A stretch of 29,633 nt of DNA, from contig CAMLQS010000017.1 in NCBI GenBank assembly GCA_946482165.1, positions 1-29,633 of the forward strand, written 5' to 3'. Below, one piece after another: positions 8,207 to 16,788 of the stretch. The notes under the pieces were generated by a model. The model searched no databases. It worked only from the letters and a program-made list of their open reading frames with translations, and had not been told where the DNA came from. This DNA comes from an uncultured Verrucomicrobiota bacterium. Lineage in GTDB: Bacteria > Verrucomicrobiota > Verrucomicrobiae > Opitutales > Opitutaceae. A program made the translations under genes and the position numbers. Within the stretch, counting starts at the first letter, position 1. Every line of letters begins with the position of its first letter.

Positions 8207-10759
8207 TTGAAGCCCCATTCATTAAGACCGCCGCCTCTTTTGGTCGCCGCCTTTCTTTCGGCGTTGTTGCTCACTGTGTTATGGTTTCTGTCGCCGTCCC
8301 GTGACGAACGGGCGCCGGAAGCCGGAACGGTGGAAATTTCCTACATGGGGCCGGGCGGGCCGGTCTCGGACGCACTGGGCGACATGGTGCGGGCCTTCGA
8401 GGAGGAGAGCCGTCGCGCGCATGCCGCGGATCCGTCGAAGCCGATCTACCGCGTGATCAGCGGGCAAAACGCTTCGCGCGGCATGACGGGCGACCCCACG
8501 CGTTTTCTTCTTGGTGTGGCGGGCGGCATGCCGCCGGACGTGATCTATTTCGACCGTTTTGCGGTGGCGGAGTGGAGCGCGCGGGATGCGTTTCACGATC
8601 TGACGCCGTTCATCGAACGCGACGTCGCGGCCGGGCATCCTGAAGCGATTCGCCGCGACGATTATTATCCGGCGACTTGGGACGAGGTGGTGTTTCGCCA
8701 TCCCACCACCGGGGTGACGGGCCTGTATGGCATACCGGACGCCTTTGAATCGCGGGCGCTGATTTACAACAAGGACTTGTTGCAACGAGCTGGCTACGTG
8801 GACGAGCGAGGCGAGGCGCGTCCGCCTCGCACGTGGGAGGAGTTGTCCGATATGGCGGAGAAGCTGACCGAGCGCGACGAGGCGGGGCGTATCCGGCGGC
8901 TCGGTTTCGCGCCGATGGTGGGGGCGTCCACGCTCTATCTTTATGGATGGCAAAATGGCGCGGAGCTGTTGAGCGAGGATGGCCGCACCGTGACGCTCAA
9001 CCATCCGCGTTTTGTCGGCGCCTTGGAATGGATGAAGTCCGTCAACGACCGGGTGGGCGGCATCGGCAACGTGGCCGCCTTCGATTCCGTGGCGCAGCGG
9101 GGAGAGCTGGACTCCTTCGTGGGCGGCCAGGTCGCCATCAAGTATGACGGCTTCTGGATGGTTCAGGGCGCCTTCGCGCAATACGGCGACCGTTTGAACT
9201 ATGGCGCCGCGCCGCTGCCCATGCCGGAGCGGGAGCTGGCGGCCGGCCGCCAGCCGGTCGGCTGGATCGGCGGCTGGTGCTACGCCATCCCGCGCACGGC
9301 GCGCAATCCCGAGGCCGCCTGGGAACTGGTGCGATTCCTCTCGTCGCCGCGGGCGCGCCGCATCTTCGCGGAGAGTTCGCGGCTGCTCGCCGAGAGCCAG
9401 GGGCGCACCTACGTGCCCTTCCAGTCGGCGCATCGTGGCATCAATCAGGAGAACTTCGCCCGTTATGTGGAGGGCAACGCCGCCATGCCGAAGAGCCTCC
9501 GCGAGGCCGTGCGGGTCTTCAACGACGTGGTGGAGCATTCGCGTTTCCGGCCGGCCACCCCGGTCGGGCAATTGTTGTTCAACGAGAGCATGTCCGCCAC
9601 CGACGCCGCCTGCCACGGCAAGCTCTCGCCCCAGGAGGCGCTCGACCAGGCGAACGCCCTCGCCCAACGCGAACTCGACCGCGTGCTCGCCCCGCCGCGC
9701 GGCGGCCCGGTGGACTGGTCGTGGATGGGCTGGCTCTACGGCGTCTTGGTGCTGGGCGGGGCGTGGCTTCTCTACAAATGGGACACGTCCGCGCCGGTGC
9801 GGGCCGCGGTGGCGCGAGCCCTCGCGTTTCTGCGACTGGGCGGAAGCGCGGAGCAGGGCGGCGTGATCGAGGGCGCGGGCGGCGGCTTGTTCCGTCGCGA
9901 CTGGCTCGGCGGCGTCATGTGCGCCTCGCCCTGGCTGCTGGGTTTCCTCGTCTTCACCGGAGGCCCGATCCTCTTCTCGATCATCGTCAGTTTCGCCGAC
10001 TACGACATCCTTCGGCCCGCCACCTGGACGGGCGCCGACAACTATGCGCGCATGTTCACCGACGACAGCCTCTTCGGCGTCGCGGTGGGCAACACGCTCT
10101 ACATGCTGATCGGCATCCCGCTGGGCATGGCGTTGAGCCTGGGCATCGCGCTTTTGCTCAACCTCGAGGTGCGCGGCGTGGCGCTCTGGCGCACTTGCTT
10201 CTACCTGCCCTCGATCGTGCCGGCCGTGGCGTCGAGCATCCTCTGGATCTGGATTTTCAACCCGCAGGCCGGCTTGTTTAACAGCTTCCTCGGCGCCTTC
10301 GGCATCCAGGGGCCGAACTGGCTCCAGGACCCCAACACGTCGAAACCGGCCTTGATCCTCATGGGCCTGTGGGGCGCGGGCGGCGGCATGGTCATCTGGA
10401 TCGCCGGCCTGAAGGCGATCTCGGAGAGCTACTACGAGGCCGCCCACATCGACGGGGCCACGGCGTGGCAGCGCTTCCGCAACATCACGCTGCCGATGAT
10501 TTCGCCCTACATCTTCTTCAACCTGATCATGGGCGTCATCGGCACCCTCCAGGTGTTCTCGCAGGCCTTCATCATGACGCAGGGGGGGCCGGTCAACTCG
10601 ACGCTCTTCTACGCGTATCATCTTTTCAACCACGCCTTCCGTTATCTCAACATGGGTTACGCGTCCGCCATGGCGTGGGTCCTCGTGGTTGTGGTTTTCG
10701 CCCTGACCGTCGTGCAGATGAAACTCTCCAAGAAATGGGTCCACTATGAAGGCGACTAA
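8207..10759 (+). CDS. Fused sugar-binding protein and MalF-like ABC permease
   Basis: One uninterrupted 850-residue frame joins two proteins that are normally separate. Residues 11-29 form a signal anchor and about 40-495 a CUT1 solute-binding protein (GGMPPDVIYFDRF; PDAFESRALIYNKDLLQRAGY; GGQVAIKYDGFWMVQ; GGWCYAIPRTARNPEAAWELV). Residues about 507-523 form a second membrane helix, 524-564 a basic cytoplasmic linker, and 565-840 a MalF-like transmembrane domain with the EAA loop at 744-765 (EAAHIDGATAWQRFRNITLP). The topology is consistent: N-terminus inside, binding domain in the periplasm, return helix, permease starting inside. The start is TTG at 8207; an in-frame stop at 8150-8152 and no other common start codon between leave few alternatives. 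It heads the rightward operon and overlaps the next gene by 14 bp. The substrate, probably xyloglucan oligosaccharides, is inferred from neighbours. Confidence 0.92.
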   Translation: MKPHSLRPPPLLVAAFLSALLLTVLWFLSPSRDERAPEAGTVEISYMGPGGPVSDALGDMVRAFEEESRRAHAADPSKPIYRVISGQNASRGMTGDPTRFLLGVAGGMPPDVIYFDRFAVAEWSARDAFHDLTPFIERDVAAGHPEAIRRDDYYPATWDEVVFRHPTTGVTGLYGIPDAFESRALIYNKDLLQRAGYVDERGEARPPRTWEELSDMAEKLTERDEAGRIRRLGFAPMVGASTLYLYGWQNGAELLSEDGRTVTLNHPRFVGALEWMKSVNDRVGGIGNVAAFDSVAQRGELDSFVGGQVAIKYDGFWMVQGAFAQYGDRLNYGAAPLPMPERELAAGRQPVGWIGGWCYAIPRTARNPEAAWELVRFLSSPRARRIFAESSRLLAESQGRTYVPFQSAHRGINQENFARYVEGNAAMPKSLREAVRVFNDVVEHSRFRPATPVGQLLFNESMSATDAACHGKLSPQEALDQANALAQRELDRVLAPPRGGPVDWSWMGWLYGVLVLGGAWLLYKWDTSAPVRAAVARALAFLRLGGSAEQGGVIEGAGGGLFRRDWLGGVMCASPWLLGFLVFTGGPILFSIIVSFADYDILRPATWTGADNYARMFTDDSLFGVAVGNTLYMLIGIPLGMALSLGIALLLNLEVRGVALWRTCFYLPSIVPAVASSILWIWIFNPQAGLFNSFLGAFGIQGPNWLQDPNTSKPALILMGLWGAGGGMVIWIAGLKAISESYYEAAHIDGATAWQRFRNITLPMISPYIFFNLIMGVIGTLQVFSQAFIMTQGGPVNSTLFYAYHLFNHAFRYLNMGYASAMAWVLVVVVFALTVVQMKLSKKWVHYEGD

Positions 10760-12446
10760 GCCCGCATCCGCCCGCGCCGCGCGTCGGCTGCGCGAGTTCT
10801 GGATCTACGCGCTGCTCATCGGCGGCTCGGCGATCTTCATGTGGCCGTTCCTCTGGATGGCCGGGGCGTCGGTGAAGCTCGACCGCGAGCATTTTTCCGA
10901 GGGCGCGAGCCTGATGCCCCAGCGTCCCGTGCCGCGCGCGGTCTCGCCCTATGTCGAGGCGCGCAACGCCCAGGGCTACGAGCACGAGCGCCTGGATGAA
11001 CAGCTGCCGCACATCGTCGCCGATCTTCGCGCGCGTTCGCTGGTGTGGCCGGATGGAGTGGATCCGGAGACCGCGCTCGATCTTCTCGGCCGCCGCCTCT
11101 TCCGCCGCCTCGCGGGCTTTGCCGCGTCGGCCTGGTGGACGCTGCCCGAGGCGGAGCTCGCCTCGCGTCTGACCGGGTTGGTCACGCCGTCGATGATCGA
11201 GGCCGAGCGCGCGTCCCTGGGGCGCGGCCTGGTGTTCGGCCAGCTCGTGGCCCTCAGCTACGATTTGCAGGAACGGACGCTCGTCGAGCCGTCGGCGGTG
11301 GCCGGGGCCTGGACGCTTTCCGGGCCGGGTCGCGCGCGGTTCCTGCCGGCGGCGTCGGAGCCGGGCGTGGCCGCCCAGGGCCGCCTGCTCGCCTACGATC
11401 TCACGCAGGGTGACCGGGTGAGGTTCACCTCGTCGTTCAATCTGGGCTTCCCTCCCGAGCGATTGCACCGCCTGCAACTTTCCGTGCGCCCCGACGACAC
11501 CTGGCACGCGCTGCACTGCTACGTCGAGATGGGCGGGCGTCGCTACCGTGCCGAGCGTTCCGCCACGCTGGGCGACTCGCAGTGGACCACGCTTTCCTGG
11601 CAACCGCCCGGCCCCGACGACCTCACGAACAAACAAAAGGTGTGGACGGTGCTCCGCGACGAGGGACCGTCCGCGACGGCGACGGGCGAGGCCGGAAAGC
11701 CGGACCGCGTGAGGATCATGCTCGAGCTCGAACGGCGCGGTTTCTTCGGCGCCTGGTGGGCCAAGATCTCGCGCAACTACCGCCTCGTCTTCGAACACAT
11801 CCCCTTCGGACGCTACGTGGCGACGAGCCTCTTCATCGTGATACTGCAGGTCGGCGCCACGCTCCTCAGCTGCTCGCTCGTGGCCTACAGCTTCGCGCGC
11901 CTGCGCTGGCCCGGACGCGCCGCGTGTTTCCTGCTCATGCTCGGCACCATGATGATGCCCAGTCAGGTCACGATGATCCCGCAGTTCCTCGTGATCCGCG
12001 GACTCGGCTGGTATAACACGCTGCTGCCGCTCTGGGCGCCGGCGCTGTTCGCGAACGCCTTCTACGTCTTCCTGCTCTGCCAGTTCATGCGCGGCATCCC
12101 GCGTGATCTGGAGGACGCCGCGCGCATCGACGGCTGCGGCGTGCTGCGGATCTACTGGCACGTCATGCTCCCGATGGTGCGGCCCACCTTGGCCGCAATC
12201 GCGATCTTCACCTTCATGGGCGTCTGGAACGACTTCATGGGGCCGCTCATCTACCTGCAGGACCAGCGCCTCTATCCGCTCTCGCTCGGCCTCTACGCGC
12301 TCAACGTCCAGAACAGTCTCGGGACGAATTCCATGAGCCTGATGATGGCGGGTTCGCTGCTCATGACGCTCCCCGTGATCGCGATTTTTTTCTTCGCGCA
12401 ACGCTACTTCATCCGCGGCATCGCGATGACCGGCATGAAGGGCTGA
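10746..12446 (+). CDS. MalG-like ABC permease with a large periplasmic insertion
   Basis: A 566-residue inner-membrane permease, about twice the usual 270-300. Residues about 19-40 are the first membrane helix. The family pattern resumes at about 343 (NYRLVFEHIPFGRYVATSLF) and runs through five more helices, with the EAA loop at about 457-477 (DAARIDGCGVLRIYWHVMLP). Between them, residues about 62-340 are an extra segment placed in the periplasm by topology. Its first half is helical and charged; its second half (about 185-335: WTLSGPGRARFLP, GDRVRFTSSFNLG, WHALHCYVEMGGRRY, RVRIMLELERR) reads like a beta-sandwich, possibly carbohydrate-binding. I recognise no named family there. It would pair with the fused MalF-like chain, whose gene it overlaps, and with the ATPase at 3136-4278. 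Confidence 0.9.
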   Translation: MKATKPASARAARRLREFWIYALLIGGSAIFMWPFLWMAGASVKLDREHFSEGASLMPQRPVPRAVSPYVEARNAQGYEHERLDEQLPHIVADLRARSLVWPDGVDPETALDLLGRRLFRRLAGFAASAWWTLPEAELASRLTGLVTPSMIEAERASLGRGLVFGQLVALSYDLQERTLVEPSAVAGAWTLSGPGRARFLPAASEPGVAAQGRLLAYDLTQGDRVRFTSSFNLGFPPERLHRLQLSVRPDDTWHALHCYVEMGGRRYRAERSATLGDSQWTTLSWQPPGPDDLTNKQKVWTVLRDEGPSATATGEAGKPDRVRIMLELERRGFFGAWWAKISRNYRLVFEHIPFGRYVATSLFIVILQVGATLLSCSLVAYSFARLRWPGRAACFLLMLGTMMMPSQVTMIPQFLVIRGLGWYNTLLPLWAPALFANAFYVFLLCQFMRGIPRDLEDAARIDGCGVLRIYWHVMLPMVRPTLAAIAIFTFMGVWNDFMGPLIYLQDQRLYPLSLGLYALNVQNSLGTNSMSLMMAGSLLMTLPVIAIFFFAQRYFIRGIAMTGMKG

Positions 12447-12451
12447 TCTCC

Positions 12452-14713
12452 ATGATACGCGGTCTGCTCATTTCGCTGTTGGTTTGTCTCCCGTCCACCT
12501 GGGCGGAGGAGGCGCTCGCGTCCGCGCCGGCGCCGGAGATCCCCTACACGTGGAAGCCCGTGAAATTCGGCGGTGGCGGTTTTGTCACCGGCCTCGTGTT
12601 TCATCCGCATGAGCGCGGCGTGCTCTACGCTCGCACCGACATCGGCGGCGCCGCCCGCTGGGAACCCGCGACCGGGACCTGGACGCCGCTGCTCGATTTT
12701 CTCGGGCACGACGACTGGAGCCTGAACGGCGTGGAGAGCATCGCCCTCGATCCCGCCGATCCGGAGCGGCTCTACCTGGCCTGCGGCATGTCCTTCGAGA
12801 GCGAATGGCCTCAGGCGATTTATCGTTCCATCAACCGTGGTCGCACGTTTGAGCGCCTCGCCGTTCCCTTTCGCATGGCGGCCAACAACGACGGCCGTTC
12901 CAACGGCGAGCGCCTCGCCGTCGATCCGGGCCTGCCCGCGCGTCTCTACTTCGGCTCTCGCATCGATGGGCTCTGGCGCAGCGACGATCACGCCGCCACG
13001 TGGACTCGCTTGGCGTCCTTCCCGATCCCGCCCGCGTCGAGCGTCCGCGAGACCGATGGCAACGGCATCGTCTTCGTCCACTTTCCGCCTTCCGCCGACG
13101 TCGCCGGCCGCGCCACCCAGGAATTCTATGTCGGCGTCTCCCGCGTCGGCTCCGCGCTCTGGCGCACCCGCGACGCAGGCGTGACCTGGGAACGCGTTCC
13201 CGGCCAGCCCGAGGGCCTCGTGCCGCACCGCGCGGGCTTCGATTCCGCGGGGACGCTTTATGTGACTTTCTCCGACCGCGCCGGGCCGAACGGGATCTCC
13301 GACGGCGCGGTCTGGAAACTCGACCCCTCCTCCGACACCTGGACCGACATCACGCCCGAGCGCCCGACGCGCGAGGGCGCGGAAAGAAACGCTTTCGGCT
13401 ACGCCGGCCTGGCGCTCGACGCCCGCCGTCCCGGCACGCTCGTCGTCTCCTCGATGTGCCGCTGGTCGGGCGGCGATGATCTCTGGCGCAGCACCGACGG
13501 CGGACGCGGCTGGACGCGGCTCGGCGAGAAGGCCGTGCGCGACGCCTCCTCCGCCCCGTGGGTTCGCTGGCACCGCGATAGCCAACCCGCCGCGGGCAAC
13601 TGGATAGGCGACGCCCGGATCGATCCCCACGACTCCGACCACCTCGTGTATGTTTTCGGCGGCGGGGTCTGGGGCACGAACAACCTCACCCGCGCCGACG
13701 CCGACGGGTCCACCCGCTGGACCCCGCGTTGCGACGGTCTCGAGGAAACCGGCGTCTGGGGCCACAACCGCAACCTCGTGAGCGCCCCCGGCGGCGCGCC
13801 GCTCGTCAGCACCATGGGCGACATCGACGGCTTCCGTCACGATGATCTGGATACGCCTCCGCCCTCGGGCCAGCACAAGCCCGCGCGCACCAGCAACACG
13901 TCCATCGACTTCGCCGGCCTGCGCCCCGACTTCATGGTCCGCGCGCACTACGGACCGACGCGCGGAGGCTTTTCCACCGACGGCGCGCGCACCTGGACGG
14001 ATTTACCCGCCTGCCCGCCCTCCATCCGGTCGAGCGACCAGCCGGGCATCATCACCGTTTCCGCCGACGCCGCCACCCTGGTCTGGGCCGGGCGCGGCAC
14101 CGCGCTCTATCGCAGCACGGACCTCGGCCGCAGTTGGACCGCCTGCGAGGGCGCGCCCGCCCCGAAACGCTCCTACACCCACGTCGCGCCGACCGCCGAC
14201 CGCGTCGATCCCGAGCGCTTTTATTACTACGACCGCGAGACCGGCGACGTCTGGCTCAGCGGCGACGCCGGCGCCACCTGGACGCGCGGGGCCGCCGGTC
14301 TGCCGCGCGACGGCGAGCCCATGCTGGCCGCGCCCGGCCATGCCGGCCACCTTTGGCAGCCCACTCCGGGCGGGCTGCATTTTTCCACGGACGGCGGCCG
14401 GGCTTTTCACCGTGCGCCCGCGGTCGAGGCCGCCCGCTGCATCGGATTCGGCAAGGCCGCGCCGGGCGCCGATTATCCGGCGGTTTTCATCTACGCCCGC
14501 ATCGCCGGCGTCTGGGGCGTTTATCGCTCCGACGACTCCGGTCGCTCCTGGGCGCGAATCAACGACGACCGGCACCGTTGGGCCTGGATCGCGGGCGTGA
14601 TCGGCGATCCGCGCATCCATGGCCGCGTCTACGTGGGCACCTCCGGCCGGGGCCTCTTCTACGGCGACGCCGCCCCGGCCGTGTCCGTCGCGCGCGCATC
14701 CGAATCCCGCTGA
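12452..14713 (+). CDS. GH74 xyloglucanase, exported (copy B)
   Basis: A 753-residue secreted GH74 enzyme, paralogous to copy A and alignable along its whole length (GGGFVTGL, RTDIGGA, SNGERLAVDP, AGPNGISDGAVWK, GDIDGFRHDDLD). The predicted catalytic aspartates are D63 in RTDIGGA and D457 in MGDIDGF. A signal peptide covers about residues 1-25, with no lipobox. BNR-like repeats (RSDDHAATW, RTRDAGVTW, RSTDGGRGW, RSTDLGRSW) mark the propeller blades. The start ATG lies 5 bp after the permease stop, so the genes are tightly co-transcribed. It should cut the glucan backbone of xyloglucan outside the cytoplasm. Compared with copy A it lacks the Ala/Pro insert; a division of labour is possible but not shown. 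Confidence 0.92.
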   Translation: MIRGLLISLLVCLPSTWAEEALASAPAPEIPYTWKPVKFGGGGFVTGLVFHPHERGVLYARTDIGGAARWEPATGTWTPLLDFLGHDDWSLNGVESIALDPADPERLYLACGMSFESEWPQAIYRSINRGRTFERLAVPFRMAANNDGRSNGERLAVDPGLPARLYFGSRIDGLWRSDDHAATWTRLASFPIPPASSVRETDGNGIVFVHFPPSADVAGRATQEFYVGVSRVGSALWRTRDAGVTWERVPGQPEGLVPHRAGFDSAGTLYVTFSDRAGPNGISDGAVWKLDPSSDTWTDITPERPTREGAERNAFGYAGLALDARRPGTLVVSSMCRWSGGDDLWRSTDGGRGWTRLGEKAVRDASSAPWVRWHRDSQPAAGNWIGDARIDPHDSDHLVYVFGGGVWGTNNLTRADADGSTRWTPRCDGLEETGVWGHNRNLVSAPGGAPLVSTMGDIDGFRHDDLDTPPPSGQHKPARTSNTSIDFAGLRPDFMVRAHYGPTRGGFSTDGARTWTDLPACPPSIRSSDQPGIITVSADAATLVWAGRGTALYRSTDLGRSWTACEGAPAPKRSYTHVAPTADRVDPERFYYYDRETGDVWLSGDAGATWTRGAAGLPRDGEPMLAAPGHAGHLWQPTPGGLHFSTDGGRAFHRAPAVEAARCIGFGKAAPGADYPAVFIYARIAGVWGVYRSDDSGRSWARINDDRHRWAWIAGVIGDPRIHGRVYVGTSGRGLFYGDAAPAVSVARASESR

Positions 14714-14730
14714 CTCCCTTTTTCCCGCAT

Positions 14731-16788
14731 ATGCCAGATCCGTCCCATTCCCGCGTCCGTTTTCGCTGCGACCGTGTGTATCATGGTGGCGACTACAATC
14801 CCGACCAGTGGCCCGAGGCCGTCTGGGACGAGGATGTGCGCCTCATGCGCCAGGCCGGCGTGAGCATCGCCACGCTGCCCGTGTTCGGGTGGCGGGCGCT
14901 CAATCCCGCCGAGGGCGTCTTCACCTTCGAGTGGCTCGACCGCGTGATCGAGCGGCTCGCCGCCGCCGGCATCGACCTTTGCCTCGCCACGGCCACCGCG
15001 GCCCAGCCCGCCTGGCTCGACGCCAAATACCCCGACGCCCTCTGCGCCGACGAACACGGTCGCGTGCGTCCGCACGGCAACCGCCACACTTTCTGCCCCA
15101 ACTCGCCCAACTATCGCCGCCTTTCCGCCGACCTCGTGCGCGCCATCGCCACGCGCTACGGGAAGCATCCCCGGCTCAAGCTCTGGCACATCAACAACGA
15201 ATACGGCGGCAGCTGGCCCAACTACTGTTACTGCCCCCGCTGCGCCCAGGCCTTCCAAGGCTGGCTGCGTGTCCGCCACGGTTCGATCGAGACGCTGAAC
15301 CGACGCTGGAACACCGCCTTCTGGGGGCACACTTACGACGACTTTTCCCAGGTCGAGCCGCCCTACGCGCACGGCGAGGGTTCGGTCCAGGCCCTGCGCA
15401 TCGACTGGCGCCGCTTCCACACCGAGGCGCTCCTCGATTGCTACCTCAACGAAGCGAAGATCCTCCGCGAGATCACGCCGGACGTGCCCATGACGACCAA
15501 CCTCATGGGGCCCTTTTTCTCGCTCGATTACCGCCGCTGGGCCCCGCACCTCGACATCGTTTCCTGGGACAACTACCCGATGTGGGACGATCCCGCCGCG
15601 ACCACGGCATTCAAGCATGCGCTCATGCGCGGCCTGCGCGACGGCGAGCCCTTCCTGCTCCTCGAGCAAAGCCCCTCGCATCAAAATTGGGCGCCCTCCT
15701 GCCGGCTCAAGCGGCCGGGCGAGCTCCGCCAGATGTCCTATCAGGCGATGGCGCAGGGCGCCGACTCGGTGATGTATTTCCAATGGCGCCAGTCGCGCGG
15801 CTGCATCGAGAAATACCACGGCTCCATTCTCGAGCACCACGGCCGGCCCGACGCCCGCGTGTTTCGCGAGGTCTCGGCCCTCGGCGCCGAACTCGCCTCG
15901 CTCGGCGCGGCGACTCTCGGCGGCCGCGTGGCGGCGCGCGTCGCGGTGCTCTTCGACTGGGAATCTTGGTGGGCGCTCGCCGCCTCGAGCGGGCCCCGCC
16001 GCGACTTGGATTACACGTCCGAGGTCGTGCCCTACTATGCCGCGCTGCACGCGTCGGGCATCCAGGCGGACGTGATCGGCTGGGACGCCGACTTCGACCG
16101 CTACGACGTGATCATCGCGCCCTGGACCACCATGGTCACCGCCGCGCAGGCCGCTCGCATCGAGGCGCGCGTCCGGTGCGGGGCGAGCTTCGTCGCCACC
16201 CATTTCACGGCCCGGGTCGACGAGAACGATTACATGCACGAAGGCGGCGCTCCCGGGCCCCTGCGCGGCGTGCTCGGCGTCACCGTGGAAGAATACGACG
16301 CGCTCCCGACCGGCGCCACCAACGGCGTGCGTTTCGAGGCCGACGGCGCCGAGGCCTCCGTCTCCTTCCTCTGCGAGCGGCTCTGGCTGCACGGGGCCAA
16401 ACCGCTCGCGCGCTACACCGCCGACTTCTACGCCGGCGAGGCGGCCATCACGGTCAACCACCACGGCCTCGGCGACGCGTTCTATCTCGCGGCCAAGCTC
16501 GAGCCCGCCGCCCTCGCGGATTTCCTCCGCAAGGTCTGCGCCGGGCACGGCATCGCCTCTCCGCTCGCCGACGGCGCTCCGCCGCCCGAAGGCGTCGAAG
16601 TGAGCGTGCGCCGCGCCAACGGCGCCTCGCCGCTGCTCTACCTCATCAACCACGCCGCCGCCGAGCGCCAGGTCGCGCTCCCGGCCGGCCCCCGGCGAGA
16701 CCTTCTCACCGGCGCCGTGCTCGACGGCGCGGCCACCCTCGCGCCCCGCGGCGTGCTCATCCTTCAACCTCTCGGATCCCAGTCATGA
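14731..16788 (+). CDS. GH42 beta-galactosidase
   Basis: A 685-residue GH42 enzyme of normal family length. The acid/base is E157 in WHINNEYGG and the nucleophile E312 in FLLLEQSPS. A cysteine group (C122 and the CYCPRC cluster at 166-171) matches the zinc site of many GH42 enzymes. The barrel spans about 1-385, followed by the trimerisation-type domain (about 390-600) and a small C-terminal domain. There is no signal peptide, so it is cytoplasmic. The ATG at 14731 is chosen because similarity starts at once (VYHGGDYNPDQWPE); the frame extends upstream only as a shadow of GH74. It probably removes beta-1,2-galactose from imported xyloglucan oligosaccharides. It overlaps the GH31 gene by 4 bp (ATGA), suggesting translational coupling. 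Confidence 0.94.
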   Translation: MPDPSHSRVRFRCDRVYHGGDYNPDQWPEAVWDEDVRLMRQAGVSIATLPVFGWRALNPAEGVFTFEWLDRVIERLAAAGIDLCLATATAAQPAWLDAKYPDALCADEHGRVRPHGNRHTFCPNSPNYRRLSADLVRAIATRYGKHPRLKLWHINNEYGGSWPNYCYCPRCAQAFQGWLRVRHGSIETLNRRWNTAFWGHTYDDFSQVEPPYAHGEGSVQALRIDWRRFHTEALLDCYLNEAKILREITPDVPMTTNLMGPFFSLDYRRWAPHLDIVSWDNYPMWDDPAATTAFKHALMRGLRDGEPFLLLEQSPSHQNWAPSCRLKRPGELRQMSYQAMAQGADSVMYFQWRQSRGCIEKYHGSILEHHGRPDARVFREVSALGAELASLGAATLGGRVAARVAVLFDWESWWALAASSGPRRDLDYTSEVVPYYAALHASGIQADVIGWDADFDRYDVIIAPWTTMVTAAQAARIEARVRCGASFVATHFTARVDENDYMHEGGAPGPLRGVLGVTVEEYDALPTGATNGVRFEADGAEASVSFLCERLWLHGAKPLARYTADFYAGEAAITVNHHGLGDAFYLAAKLEPAALADFLRKVCAGHGIASPLADGAPPPEGVEVSVRRANGASPLLYLINHAAAERQVALPAGPRRDLLTGAVLDGAATLAPRGVLILQPLGSQS

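Noticed and set aside
8279..10744. Very long open frame antisense to the fused transporter gene (also similar ones at 10647-12401, 12404-13948, 14659-16767 and 16764-19244)
   Set aside because: These are typical shadows of high-GC genes: they are exactly antisense to strongly recognisable proteins, have Arg/His/Ala/Gly-rich composition and no family features.
14134..14730. Upstream in-frame extensions of the GH42 gene, and likewise of GH31 (14619-16784) and GH1 (5756-6631)
   Set aside because: The extra sequence overlaps other clear genes, is Arg-rich and has no counterpart in the families; the chosen ATGs sit where similarity starts.
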